Shown here: positions 1 through 5,243 of the stretch, one piece after another | Layout: every line of letters starts with the position of its first letter | How positions within the stretch are numbered: the first letter of the stretch is position 1 | Assembly (NCBI GenBank): GCA_030043395.1 | Contig: JASHXW010000203.1 | Coordinates: 1-5,622 of the forward strand | Reading direction: 5' to 3' | Length of the DNA: 5,622 nt | Source of the DNA: Streptosporangiaceae bacterium | GTDB taxonomy: Bacteria > Actinomycetota > Actinomycetes > Streptosporangiales > Streptosporangiaceae | Notes under the pieces: model-generated | Told to the model about the DNA's origin: nothing | Databases searched by the model: none | Seen by the model: only the letters and a program-made list of their open reading frames with translations | Position numbers and translations under genes: made by a program

Positions 1-274
1 TCTGCGAAGTCATCAGCGGTAGCTGCAGCCGGTCCAGGTCCTCGCCGAGCATCGGCGCGCAGATCACGCCGCTGGTGTGCCTGATGGTGAACGCCATCAG
101 CTCGGGCGTCGCCTTGCTCGCGGCGAAGATGATGTCGCCCTCGTTCTCGCGCTCCGCGTCGTCGACGACGACGACTGGCCGCCCGGCAGCGATCTCGGCG
201 ACCGCCAGCTCGACGCTGTCCAGCGGGACGTCGTCCCTGGTCGCCTGCGGCTGCTCGGCTCGCACCCCGGTCAT
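1..274 (-). CDS. ribBA: 3,4-dihydroxy-2-butanone 4-phosphate synthase (RibB domain, probably RibBA), 5' part only
   Basis: The first 91 codons of a gene that runs off the left edge are visible, starting ATG at 274. The reading begins [15 protein letters not shown] and contains the DHBP synthase signature [10 protein letters not shown] (residues 38-47; acidic metal/substrate-binding loop), followed by RHTSGVIC (65-72). The enzyme converts ribulose 5-phosphate to 3,4-dihydroxy-2-butanone 4-phosphate plus formate, supplying the four-carbon unit of riboflavin in the cytosol. In most actinomycetes this domain is fused to GTP cyclohydrolase II (RibBA); that half would lie outside the window, so the fusion is inferred. 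The start codon overlaps the ribE stop codon as ATGA (271-274), which implies translational coupling in one FMN-controlled transcript. Identity of the RibB domain is close to certain; the fused form is likely. Confidence 0.93.
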   Translation of the reverse strand, partial: MTGVRAEQPQATRDDVPLDSVELAVAEIAAGRPVVVVDDAERENEGDIIFAASKATPELMAFTIRHTSGVICAPMLGEDLDRLQLPLMTSQ

Positions 275-939
275 CGGAAGTCACCGCCTGCCAGGGCGCC
301 GGCCGGCAGGCCGGCCGCGGCTCCGCTGCTGGCGAGCAGCCGCTCCACGTACTTGGCGATGACGTCGACCTCGATATTGACGACATCGCCGACCTCGCAG
401 GCGCCGAGCGTGGTGCGGGCCAGCGTCTCGGGTATCAGGCTGACCTCGAACCAGCTGCCCCCATCCCCGTTCGGATCGCCGGCAGCGCCAAGCCCGGAGA
501 CCGTGAGGCTGATTCCGTCGACGGCCACTGAGCCCTTCTCGGCGATGTAACGCGACAGGCCGGCCGGAATCGATATCCGCACGACGTGCCAGTGCGCGGC
601 AGGACGGCGCTGCGTGATGACGCCCGTGCCATCCACGTGGCCTTGGACGATGTGGCCGTCCAGGCGTCCTCCCGCCTGCACTGGCCGCTCCAGGTTGACC
701 GGGCTGCCCGCGGCCAGCCCGCCGAGGCTGGACCTGGCAAGCGTCTCGCCCATGACGTCCGCCACGAACCGGCCGTTGCCGGACGAGGTGACCGTGAGGC
801 AGACGCCGCTGACCGCGATCGAGCCGCCCGGCGCGGCGGCTCCCGCCACCAGCGGGCCCTGCACCGTCAGCCTGGCCGAGTCGGCAACCCGCTGGAGCTC
901 GGCAACCTTGCCGAGCTCCTCGATGATTCCGGTGAACAC
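271..939 (-). CDS. ribE: Riboflavin synthase, alpha chain
   Basis: This 222-residue protein has the two tandem lumazine-binding repeats of riboflavin synthase. The first opens with [10 protein letters not shown] (1-10) and contains SGVCLTV (44-50); the second opens with [10 protein letters not shown] (95-104) and contains VDGISLTV (140-147), followed by [11 protein letters not shown] (169-179). The enzyme dismutates two 6,7-dimethyl-8-ribityllumazine molecules to riboflavin plus a pyrimidine that is recycled. Length is normal for the family, with an Ala/Gly-rich C-terminal tail from about residue 204. The start is GTG at 939: the family always begins at MFTGI, and a strong AGGAGG sits at 945-950, five bases upstream. 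The gene follows an FMN riboswitch and overlaps ribBA by 4 nt. In streptomycetes and corynebacteria a ribM/pnuX-type transporter gene often separates ribE from ribBA; none is present here. The symbol ribC is used for this gene in some genomes. Confidence 0.97.
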   Translation of the reverse strand: MFTGIIEELGKVAELQRVADSARLTVQGPLVAGAAAPGGSIAVSGVCLTVTSSGNGRFVADVMGETLARSSLGGLAAGSPVNLERPVQAGGRLDGHIVQGHVDGTGVITQRRPAAHWHVVRISIPAGLSRYIAEKGSVAVDGISLTVSGLGAAGDPNGDGGSWFEVSLIPETLARTTLGACEVGDVVNIEVDVIAKYVERLLASSGAAAGLPAGALAGGDFR

Positions 940-940
940 T

Positions 941-974
941 GCGCCCTCCTGCCTTCATCCAGGCTCCGGGGCGC
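941..974 (-). promoter_or_regulatory. ribE ribosome binding site with possible sequestering stem
   Basis: The ribE Shine-Dalgarno AGGAGG (945-950) can be partly folded into a 6-bp stem: GCGCCC (969-974) pairs perfectly with GGGCGC (941-946), covering the last two G residues of the Shine-Dalgarno and the spacer up to the GTG start. A small inner GCCT/AGGC pairing (960-963 region with 951-954) could add stability. This is the expected form of an FMN-riboswitch translational expression platform. The pairing is seen directly in the sequence; its use in the cell is inferred. Confidence 0.5.
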
Positions 975-987
975 GAAAGACGCGTCA

Positions 988-1023
988 GCACGGCCAGTCA
1001 GGCCCGCTCGGGCCCGGCCGTGC
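988..1023 (-). terminator. GC-rich hairpin directly after the FMN riboswitch, possible attenuator
   Basis: On the minus strand GCACGGCC (1016-1023) pairs with GGCCGTGC (988-995). Nested inside is GGCCC (1010-1014) with GGGCC (1001-1005) around a GAGC loop, leaving a five-base bulge on the 3' side. It begins immediately after the 3' strand of riboswitch P1 (1024-1030). No T-run follows, so a classical intrinsic terminator is not supported, although actinobacterial hairpins often lack one. It may act as an attenuator, as a spacer helix stacking on P1, or not at all. Confidence 0.4.
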
Positions 1024-1150
1024 GCGTGCTGCCTCCCATCCGGACTTTCACCGTCGGTACCGGAATTTCACCGGTTCAGCCGGCCGATGGCCTCGGCCGG
1101 GTCGCGGACTGTCACCGCCGGTTCGGAATTACACCGACCCCGGAGCACGC
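1024..1150 (-). promoter_or_regulatory. FMN riboswitch (RFN element) controlling ribE-ribBA
   Basis: Reading the minus strand, the conserved RFN blocks occur in order: GGGGTCGGTGTAATTCCG, then CCGGCGGTGACAGTCCGCGA, a variable arm (GGCCGA/TCGGCC stem), then CCGGTGAAATTCCGGTACCG, then ACGGTGAAAGTCCGGATGGG, ending in AGGCAGCACGC. The closing helix P1 is a perfect 7-bp pairing of GCGTGCT (1144-1150) with AGCACGC (1024-1030). FMN binding to this aptamer is known to switch off riboflavin biosynthesis or transport genes. It lies 85 nt upstream of the ribE start on the same strand, so the target is clear. A segment at its 5' edge (1138-1146) is also perfectly complementary to 963-971 next to the ribE ribosome binding site, suggesting a translational switch. 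Confidence 0.96.
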
Positions 1151-1165
1151 TCAACTGCGCAAACC

Positions 1166-1171
1166 AGTATG
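1166..1171 (-). promoter_or_regulatory. Candidate -10 of the rib operon promoter
   Basis: CATACT (1166-1171, minus strand) matches TATAAT at four of six positions. It would place the transcript start near 1159, about nine bases before riboswitch P1, which is where a promoter is expected. No convincing -35 is visible 16-18 bases upstream. Because the riboswitch begins 54 nt after the ung stop codon, the promoter must lie in this gap unless the rib genes are read through from ung. Confidence 0.3.
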
Positions 1172-1204
1172 CCATGGCACCTATTCCGCGAGGTAGGCCA
1201 GTGG

Positions 1205-1903
1205 CTAGGGCAGCTTCCAGTCGATCTCGTCGGCGGCTTGCTGCTTCAGCAGCGCGTTAGCGCGGCTGAACGGCCGCGACCGGAAGAATCCCTGGTCGGC
1301 CGACATGGGGCTGGGATGCGCTGACTCGACCAGCGGGATCCCGGCAAGCAGCGGAGCCAGGTTACGGGCGTCCCGGCCCCACAAGATCGCCACCAGCGGC
1401 AGCCTGCGCGCAGCTAGCGCCGTGATCGCCTGCTCGGTCACGGGTTCCCAGCCCTTGCCCCGGTGCGAGCCAGGCTTTCCCGGCTGGACCGACAGGACCC
1501 TGTTGAGCAGCAGGACGCCGCGCTCGGTCCACGGCGTCAGGTCCCCGTTCGACGGTGCCGGGTAGCCCAGGTCGTCGCTGTACTCGCGGAAGATGTTCAC
1601 CAGGCTGCGGGGCAGCGGCCGGACAGCGGGAGCCACCGAGAAGCTGAGCCCGACCGGATGCCCGGGCGTCGGATAGGGGTCCTGTCCCACGATCAGCACC
1701 CGGACATCGTCAAATGGCTGCTGGAACGCGCGCAGGATCCGGTCCCCGGCCGGGAGGTAAGACCTGCCAGCGGCAATCTCGGCTCGCAGGAAGTCGCCTG
1801 CCTCGGCTATCTGCCCGGCGACTGGCGCCAGCGCCTTCGCCCAGCCCGGATCGATGATCTCCTCAAGCGGCCGTCGCGTCACGGGACCGACTGTAACGCT
1901 CAC
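1205..1903 (-). CDS. ung: Uracil-DNA glycosylase, family 1
   Basis: This 232-residue protein has the length and motifs of family 1 UDG, which removes uracil from DNA to begin base excision repair. Visible are the water-activating motif [10 protein letters not shown] (73-82; Asp75, Tyr77), the LLLNRVLSV strand (131-139; Asn134 in the uracil-recognition position), and the minor-groove loop HPSPMS (196-201; catalytic His196). The PYP form of the first motif, [11 protein letters not shown] and the DWKLP end match actinobacterial Ung. Two oddities: the residue after HPSP is Met200 where Leu (the base-flipping wedge) is usual, and Gln204 replaces the usual Arg before GFF. The start is taken as GTG 1903: an in-frame TAA lies eight codons upstream and no good Shine-Dalgarno is seen; GTG 1882 is an alternative. 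The gene begins 45 nt after the sigma-factor stop and could share its transcript. Confidence 0.96.
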   Translation of the reverse strand: MSVTVGPVTRRPLEEIIDPGWAKALAPVAGQIAEAGDFLRAEIAAGRSYLPAGDRILRAFQQPFDDVRVLIVGQDPYPTPGHPVGLSFSVAPAVRPLPRSLVNIFREYSDDLGYPAPSNGDLTPWTERGVLLLNRVLSVQPGKPGSHRGKGWEPVTEQAITALAARRLPLVAILWGRDARNLAPLLAGIPLVESAHPSPMSADQGFFRSRPFSRANALLKQQAADEIDWKLP

Positions 1904-1948
1904 GGCTGCTGGAAGGTCGCGTTACTGCTCCTATCGGTTGTGGCAGGC

Positions 1949-3211
1949 TCACGGGCGGGCAACCACCGACATCTCTGCGATCCGGTGCTCGAGGAAGGCC
2001 CGCTCGGATGCGTTGTCGGCCAGGTCGAGCGCAGCCTGGTAGGCCTGGCATGCCTCCGCCTGGCAGCCGAGCCTGCGCAGCATGTCAGCCTTGGTGGCAG
2101 GCAGGTACCGGTAGCCGTCCAGCCGGCCGTCGCGCTCAAGCGCGGCGATCTCGTTTAGTGCCGCCTGCGGCCCGCTCGTCATGCAGGTCGCGACGGCCCG
2201 GTTGAGCGCCACCACGGGTGAGGGCCAGACAGCGAGCAGCCGGTCATACAGCAGCAGGATCTGCGGCCAGTCGGTCTGCTCGTAACTTGGCGCCTCGGCG
2301 TGCACGGCGGAGATCGCCGCCTGGATCGCGAACCGCCCAGGCTTGCGGCGCAACCGCAGCGCCTCGGTGAGCAGCGTGGTCCCCTCGGCGATCTGGCCGG
2401 CGTCCCAGAGCGATCTGTCCTGGTGCTCGAGCAGCAGCAGGTTGCCGGCGCTGTCGCTGCGCGCAGGCCGCCTGGCGTCGCTGATCAGCAGCAGCGCCAG
2501 CAGGCCGCCCGCCTCTGGCTCGTCAGGCATCAGCCCGCGGATCATCCGGGCAAGGGAGATCGCGCGGTCCACCAGGTCGGCACGCACCAGGCTGGAACCG
2601 AGCGGGTCGGTATGACCCGTCGTGTACAGCAGGTGCACCACGGTCAGCACCGCGTCCAGCCGGTCAGGCAGCTCCGCTGCCTCGGGCACCCGGTAAGCGA
2701 TCCTGGCCGCTGAGATCTTCTTCTTCGCCCTGGTTACCCGCGCGGCCATGGTCGGCTCGGAGACCACGAACGCCTGGGCGATCTCGGCCGTGCTGAGCCC
2801 GCACACCAGCCGCAGGGTCAGTGCCACCTGGGCCTCCCTGGCCAGTGCCGGGTGACAGCAGGTGAAGATCAACCGCAGCCGGTCGTCCGCGATCACGCGA
2901 GAGCCGTCCGCGGCGTTCTCGGCCGGTTCCGGTGGCTCAGGAATCAGCAGCGGCAGCTTGCTGCGCAGCGAGCGGTCCCGGCGCAGCGCGTCGAGGGCCC
3001 GGTGCCTGGCTGCGGTGGTCAGCCAGGCACCGGGATTGCGCGGCACGCCCTGACGGGCCCACGCATCGAGCGCCGCGACGTAAGCGTCCTGGACGCACTC
3101 CTCCGCAGCGTCGAGGTCACGCGTGACCCGTGCCGTAGCGGCAAGCACGAAGGCCCACTCGCGGCGGTGCGCCTCAGCGACCGCTGCGCTTACCTCGTCC
3201 CGCGCTGGCAC
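1949..3211 (-). CDS. ECF42-type RNA polymerase sigma factor with C-terminal TPR-like extension
   Basis: This 420-residue protein is about twice the size of a plain ECF sigma factor. Sigma region 2 lies at about 12-80 (AEECVQDAYVAAL at 36-48, NPGAWLTTAARHRALDALRR at 59-78). Region 4 follows at about 110-168, with LIFTCCHPAL (114-123) and a helix-turn-helix around GLSTAEIAQAFVVSEPTMAA (138-157). The remainder (about 183-410) is the DUF6596/TPR-like extension typical of ECF42, with TTGHTDPLG (197-205), ISDARRPAR (243-251), APSYEQTDWPQI (307-318) and WPSPVVALNRAVA (329-341). In this group the extension is reported to be needed for activity and no anti-sigma factor is usual; none is visible here. 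The start is GTG 3211, with GGCGGA just upstream and 12 nt after the stop of the DGPF gene, the characteristic ECF42 partner. The signal it responds to is unknown. Confidence 0.93.
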   Translation of the reverse strand: MPARDEVSAAVAEAHRREWAFVLAATARVTRDLDAAEECVQDAYVAALDAWARQGVPRNPGAWLTTAARHRALDALRRDRSLRSKLPLLIPEPPEPAENAADGSRVIADDRLRLIFTCCHPALAREAQVALTLRLVCGLSTAEIAQAFVVSEPTMAARVTRAKKKISAARIAYRVPEAAELPDRLDAVLTVVHLLYTTGHTDPLGSSLVRADLVDRAISLARMIRGLMPDEPEAGGLLALLLISDARRPARSDSAGNLLLLEHQDRSLWDAGQIAEGTTLLTEALRLRRKPGRFAIQAAISAVHAEAPSYEQTDWPQILLLYDRLLAVWPSPVVALNRAVATCMTSGPQAALNEIAALERDGRLDGYRYLPATKADMLRRLGCQAEACQAYQAALDLADNASERAFLEHRIAEMSVVARP

Positions 3212-3223
3212 TGGTCCGCCGCG

Positions 3224-3565
3224 TCACATGAAGGCGCTGGTATCCATGACCGGCCGCACCTCGACGCCGCCGAAACGCGCCGGGCACAGCTTGGCGATCT
3301 CGATGGCGTGGTCGAGGTCGCGCGCCTCGACCAGGTAGAAGCCGCCGAGGGCCTCCTTCGTCTCGGCGAACGGGCCGTCGGTCACCACGTCGCCCCTGAT
3401 GGACGTGGCGGTAGGCGTCGGCTCGAGGGCCTCGCCGCCGAGGATCTGGCTGCCAACCTGCTCGGCGAACCTCCCGTGCGCGGCGCCGACCTCCTTGAAG
3501 ACCTGCTCGCCGCCGGTGGCGTAGTCGGCCTCGTTCTCGTAAATCAGGATCGCGTACTTAGCCAT
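3224..3565 (-). CDS. YCII-related / DGPF-family small protein, ECF42 partner
   Basis: This 113-residue cytosolic protein has the YCII ferredoxin-like fold pattern: a first strand MAKYAILIYE (1-10) and the family hallmark DGPFAETKE (63-71), followed by GGFYLVEARDLDHAIEIA (74-91) and the closing VEVRPVMD strand (101-108). No transmembrane segment or signal peptide is seen. Its biochemical function is not known; DGPF proteins are encoded beside ECF42 sigma factors in many bacteria and are their main known targets. The ATG at 3565 is chosen over an upstream GTG-type start at 3595 because AAGGAG (3572-3577) sits six bases before it and family members begin at this strand. It is the first gene of a two- or three-gene operon with the sigma factor and perhaps ung. 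Confidence 0.92.
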   Translation of the reverse strand: MAKYAILIYENEADYATGGEQVFKEVGAAHGRFAEQVGSQILGGEALEPTPTATSIRGDVVTDGPFAETKEALGGFYLVEARDLDHAIEIAKLCPARFGGVEVRPVMDTSAFM

Positions 3566-3571
3566 GCTGGA

Positions 3572-3577
3572 CTCCTT
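3572..3577 (-). promoter_or_regulatory. Ribosome binding site fixing the DGPF gene start
   Basis: AAGGAG on the minus strand, six bases before ATG 3565. It supports the 113-residue form over the reading with ten extra residues that begins at 3595. Confidence 0.8.
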
Positions 3578-3608
3578 TGGATTCTGATCAGGCACTCACG
3601 CAGATCCC

Positions 3609-3635
3609 GACGAACGGCACGGTCGCGAATCGACA
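3609..3635 (-). promoter_or_regulatory. Probable ECF42-dependent promoter of the DGPF-sigma operon
   Basis: On the minus strand TGTCGA (3630-3635) is followed after exactly 17 bases by CGTC (3609-3612). This agrees with the -35 TGTCGA and -10 CG(A/T)C described, as I recall, for ECF42 promoters in Streptomyces venezuelae. Transcription would start near 3602, giving a leader of roughly 37 nt to ATG 3565. An A5 run (3649-3653) lies a short way upstream of the -35. The motif is seen directly; autoregulation by the sigma factor is inferred from the family. Confidence 0.72.
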
Positions 3636-3698
3636 GGACCGCTGGACATTTTTCTCCGTTCCTCGAACTGCGGCACCTCGGCGACCCTGGCCTGCGTA

Positions 3699-4388
3699 TT
3701 AGGCCGGCCCGGAACCGCAGCCGCTGAGGAACGCGGTCTCGGCGGAGGTCCTGAGGTAGCTCACGGCCTTCGCGGGATCCGCCGCCCCGAAGACTGCCGT
3801 GCCAGCCACGAACACGTCAGCGCCAGCCTCGGCGCACTGCCCGATGGTCTCCTCGCTGACTCCCCCGTCGACCTGCAGCCAGATCTCGCCGCCGTGCCGC
3901 GCTATCAGATCGCGCGCCCTGCCAATCTTCGGCAGGACGATGTCAAGGAAGTGCTGCCCGCCGAAGCCGGGCTCGACCGTCATCACCAGCAGCATGTCGA
4001 TCTCGGGCAGCAGGTCGGCGTAGGGCTCGACGGCGGTACCTGGATTGATCGCCAGCCCGGCCCGCGCGCCAGCCTGCCGGATCATGCGCAGCGTCCTGAC
4101 CGGCGCGGCCGACGCCTCGGCGTGAATCGTGACGTTGCGCGCGCCGACATTCGCGTAATCCACGGCCCATCGGTCGGGGTCTGCGATCATCAGATGGCAG
4201 TCCAGTGGCAAGGTGGCGTGCTTGAGCAACGAGGCGACGACGGGAAGGCCAATCGTGAGATTCGGTACGAAATGGCCATCCATGACGTCGATGTGCAACC
4301 AGTCGGCTGTATCGGCAACTGCTGCCGCCTCGTCAGCCAGCCTGGCGAAGTCGGCTGCTAGCAGGCTCGGCGATATCTGCACGGTCAT
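3699..4388 (-). CDS. rpe: Ribulose-phosphate 3-epimerase
   Basis: A 229-residue TIM-barrel enzyme of the non-oxidative pentose phosphate pathway that interconverts D-ribulose 5-phosphate and D-xylulose 5-phosphate. All active-site motifs are intact: [10 protein letters not shown] (5-14, with Ser7), [12 protein letters not shown] (32-43; metal ligands His32 and Asp34), CHLMI (64-68; His65), [10 protein letters not shown] (136-145; flexible loop), VDGGV (173-177; catalytic Asp174) and AGTAVFG phosphate-binding loop (195-201). Length fits the family, with a short non-conserved Gly/Ser/Pro tail. ATG 4388 is used because the family starts just before ISPS. No Shine-Dalgarno precedes it, whereas a -10-like TAGACT lies nine bases upstream, so the mRNA may be nearly leaderless. 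In relatives rpe directly follows rsmB; here an antisense gene lies between. Its substrate also feeds RibBA. Confidence 0.97.
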   Translation of the reverse strand: MTVQISPSLLAADFARLADEAAAVADTADWLHIDVMDGHFVPNLTIGLPVVASLLKHATLPLDCHLMIADPDRWAVDYANVGARNVTIHAEASAAPVRTLRMIRQAGARAGLAINPGTAVEPYADLLPEIDMLLVMTVEPGFGGQHFLDIVLPKIGRARDLIARHGGEIWLQVDGGVSEETIGQCAEAGADVFVAGTAVFGAADPAKAVSYLRTSAETAFLSGCGSGPA

Positions 4389-4397
4389 GTCACGGGC

Positions 4398-4403
4398 AGT
4401 CTA
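4398..4403 (-). promoter_or_regulatory. Candidate -10 of rpe, near-leaderless transcript
   Basis: TAGACT (4398-4403, minus strand) fits the TAnnnT form of actinobacterial -10 elements and ends nine bases before the rpe ATG, so transcription would start within about three bases of the start codon. The absence of a Shine-Dalgarno fits this. No clear -35 is present. The rest of the 101-bp divergent gap (4389-4489) must also hold the promoter of the plus-strand gene; TAGCTT at 4448-4453 is a weak candidate without a matching -35. Confidence 0.3.
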
Positions 4404-4489
4404 CGGGTGCGCCACCGCATGACGCGCTTTGTGTCGGACCCATCGGCTAGCTTCGCTCACGCATTCGAACTCCGACCGAAGGAGGGCAC

Positions 4490-5233
4490 ATGCCGCTGAC
4501 CGAAGCTCCCGAACGGCTGCTTGACCGCGTACGCAAGCTCCTCGCGCAGGCCGAGGACGACGGCGTTACCCCGGCGGAGGCGCAGGCATTCACCGCCAAG
4601 GCCGCCGCGCTGATGGCGAAATACGGAATCGACAGGGCCCTGCTGGCGGCTGAGCGGCCTGACACCGATCAGCCAGCCAACAGGATCCTGGATATCGACA
4701 ACCCGTGGGCGCGGGAGAAGGCGCATCTGCTTAGCGGCCTAGCCTCTGCGCTGCGCTGCCAGTGCATCCTGCTCGGCGGAACCCGGCCGGGCAGCCGCGT
4801 GCACCTGTTCGGGTTCGCCTCCGACATCGAGCGCACCGACCTGCTGTATACCTCGGTCCTGGTCCAGATGTCGCACGGCCTCGCCGGCGCCCGAGTCCCC
4901 GAGTGGAGCAGCAGCCCGCGCGCCTGGCGCCGCAGCTGGCTGCTCGGCTTCGCGACTGCCGTCATCTCCAGGGTCCGCGAGGCGGAGCACGGCGCCGTCG
5001 TCGCTGCCACCCGGCCAGGATCGGCCGACGGCGAGCGGACTGCCCTCGTGCTGGCCGATCGCTCCCTGATCATCCGGCGGCAGGTCGAGGATGCCTATCC
5101 GACGACGCGCAAGCTGAAGGTCACCTACAGCGGCAGCGGCTATCGCGACGGCTATGCCCAGGGCCAGCGGGCGGATATCGGCATCAGCCGCTTGTCACGC
5201 GTTCGCGGCCGCTCGCTGACCAGCGCGCGCTGA
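4490..5233 (+). CDS. DUF2786 domain-containing protein of unknown function
   Basis: This 247-residue protein is the only plus-strand gene. Residues about 6-50 match DUF2786: a helical pair with RVRKLLAQAED (13-23), TPAEAQAFTAKAAALMAKYGI (27-47), where the closing AKYGI is the family signature. The rest (about 70-235) looks like the associated C-terminal domain, with CQCILLGG (90-97), a strand VHLFGFASDIE (104-114), aromatic/basic WSSSPRAWRRSWLLGFA (139-155) and the terminal GYRDGYAQGQRADI (217-230). No catalytic motif, signal peptide or membrane segment is recognisable. The start is ATG 4490 with a strong AAGGAGG (4479-4485) four bases upstream. It is divergent from rpe and convergent with rsmB, ending seven bases from the rsmB stop. 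The family occurs in bacterial and phage genomes without an assigned role, and I do not propose one. Confidence 0.85.
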   Translation: MPLTEAPERLLDRVRKLLAQAEDDGVTPAEAQAFTAKAAALMAKYGIDRALLAAERPDTDQPANRILDIDNPWAREKAHLLSGLASALRCQCILLGGTRPGSRVHLFGFASDIERTDLLYTSVLVQMSHGLAGARVPEWSSSPRAWRRSWLLGFATAVISRVREAEHGAVVAATRPGSADGERTALVLADRSLIIRRQVEDAYPTTRKLKVTYSGSGYRDGYAQGQRADIGISRLSRVRGRSLTSAR

Positions 5234-5243
5234 CCGCTGGTTA
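5217..5243. terminator. Possible bidirectional terminator between convergent genes
   Basis: ACCAGCG (5219-5225) and CGCTGGT (5235-5241) form a perfect 7-bp stem with a nine-base loop, extendable by a G-T and a T-A pair to 5217/5243. It spans the stop codons of both the DUF2786 gene (TGA 5231-5233, in the loop) and rsmB (TAA 5241-5243, in the arm). Symmetry allows action on both strands. No T-run follows on either side, so function is uncertain. Confidence 0.4.

Noticed and set aside
979..986. Palindrome GACGCGTC in the rib leader as a protein-binding site
   Set aside because: An eight-base GC-rich palindrome is frequent by chance and it falls between two RNA elements that explain the leader better.
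3566..3595. Upstream start giving the DGPF protein ten extra residues
   Set aside because: The strong AAGGAG immediately before ATG 3565 and the usual family N-terminus favour the shorter form; the extra residues (PDQNPKESS) would come from the leader.
3620..3641. Inverted repeat CGGTC-N12-GACCG around the proposed ECF42 -35 as an operator
   Set aside because: Five-base arms are expected by chance in DNA of this GC content and no regulator gene of matching type is nearby.
3649..3653. T5 run on the plus strand as an intrinsic terminator
   Set aside because: No stem precedes it and no plus-strand gene ends here; on the minus strand it is an A-run just upstream of the proposed ECF42 promoter.
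2852..3727. Long plus-strand open reading frame of 291 codons, and similar ones at 1463-2158, 614-1324 and 3894-4361
   Set aside because: They lie antisense to genes with clear family motifs, have Arg/Ala/Gly-rich composition typical of high-GC shadow frames, and lack ribosome binding sites or recognisable domains.
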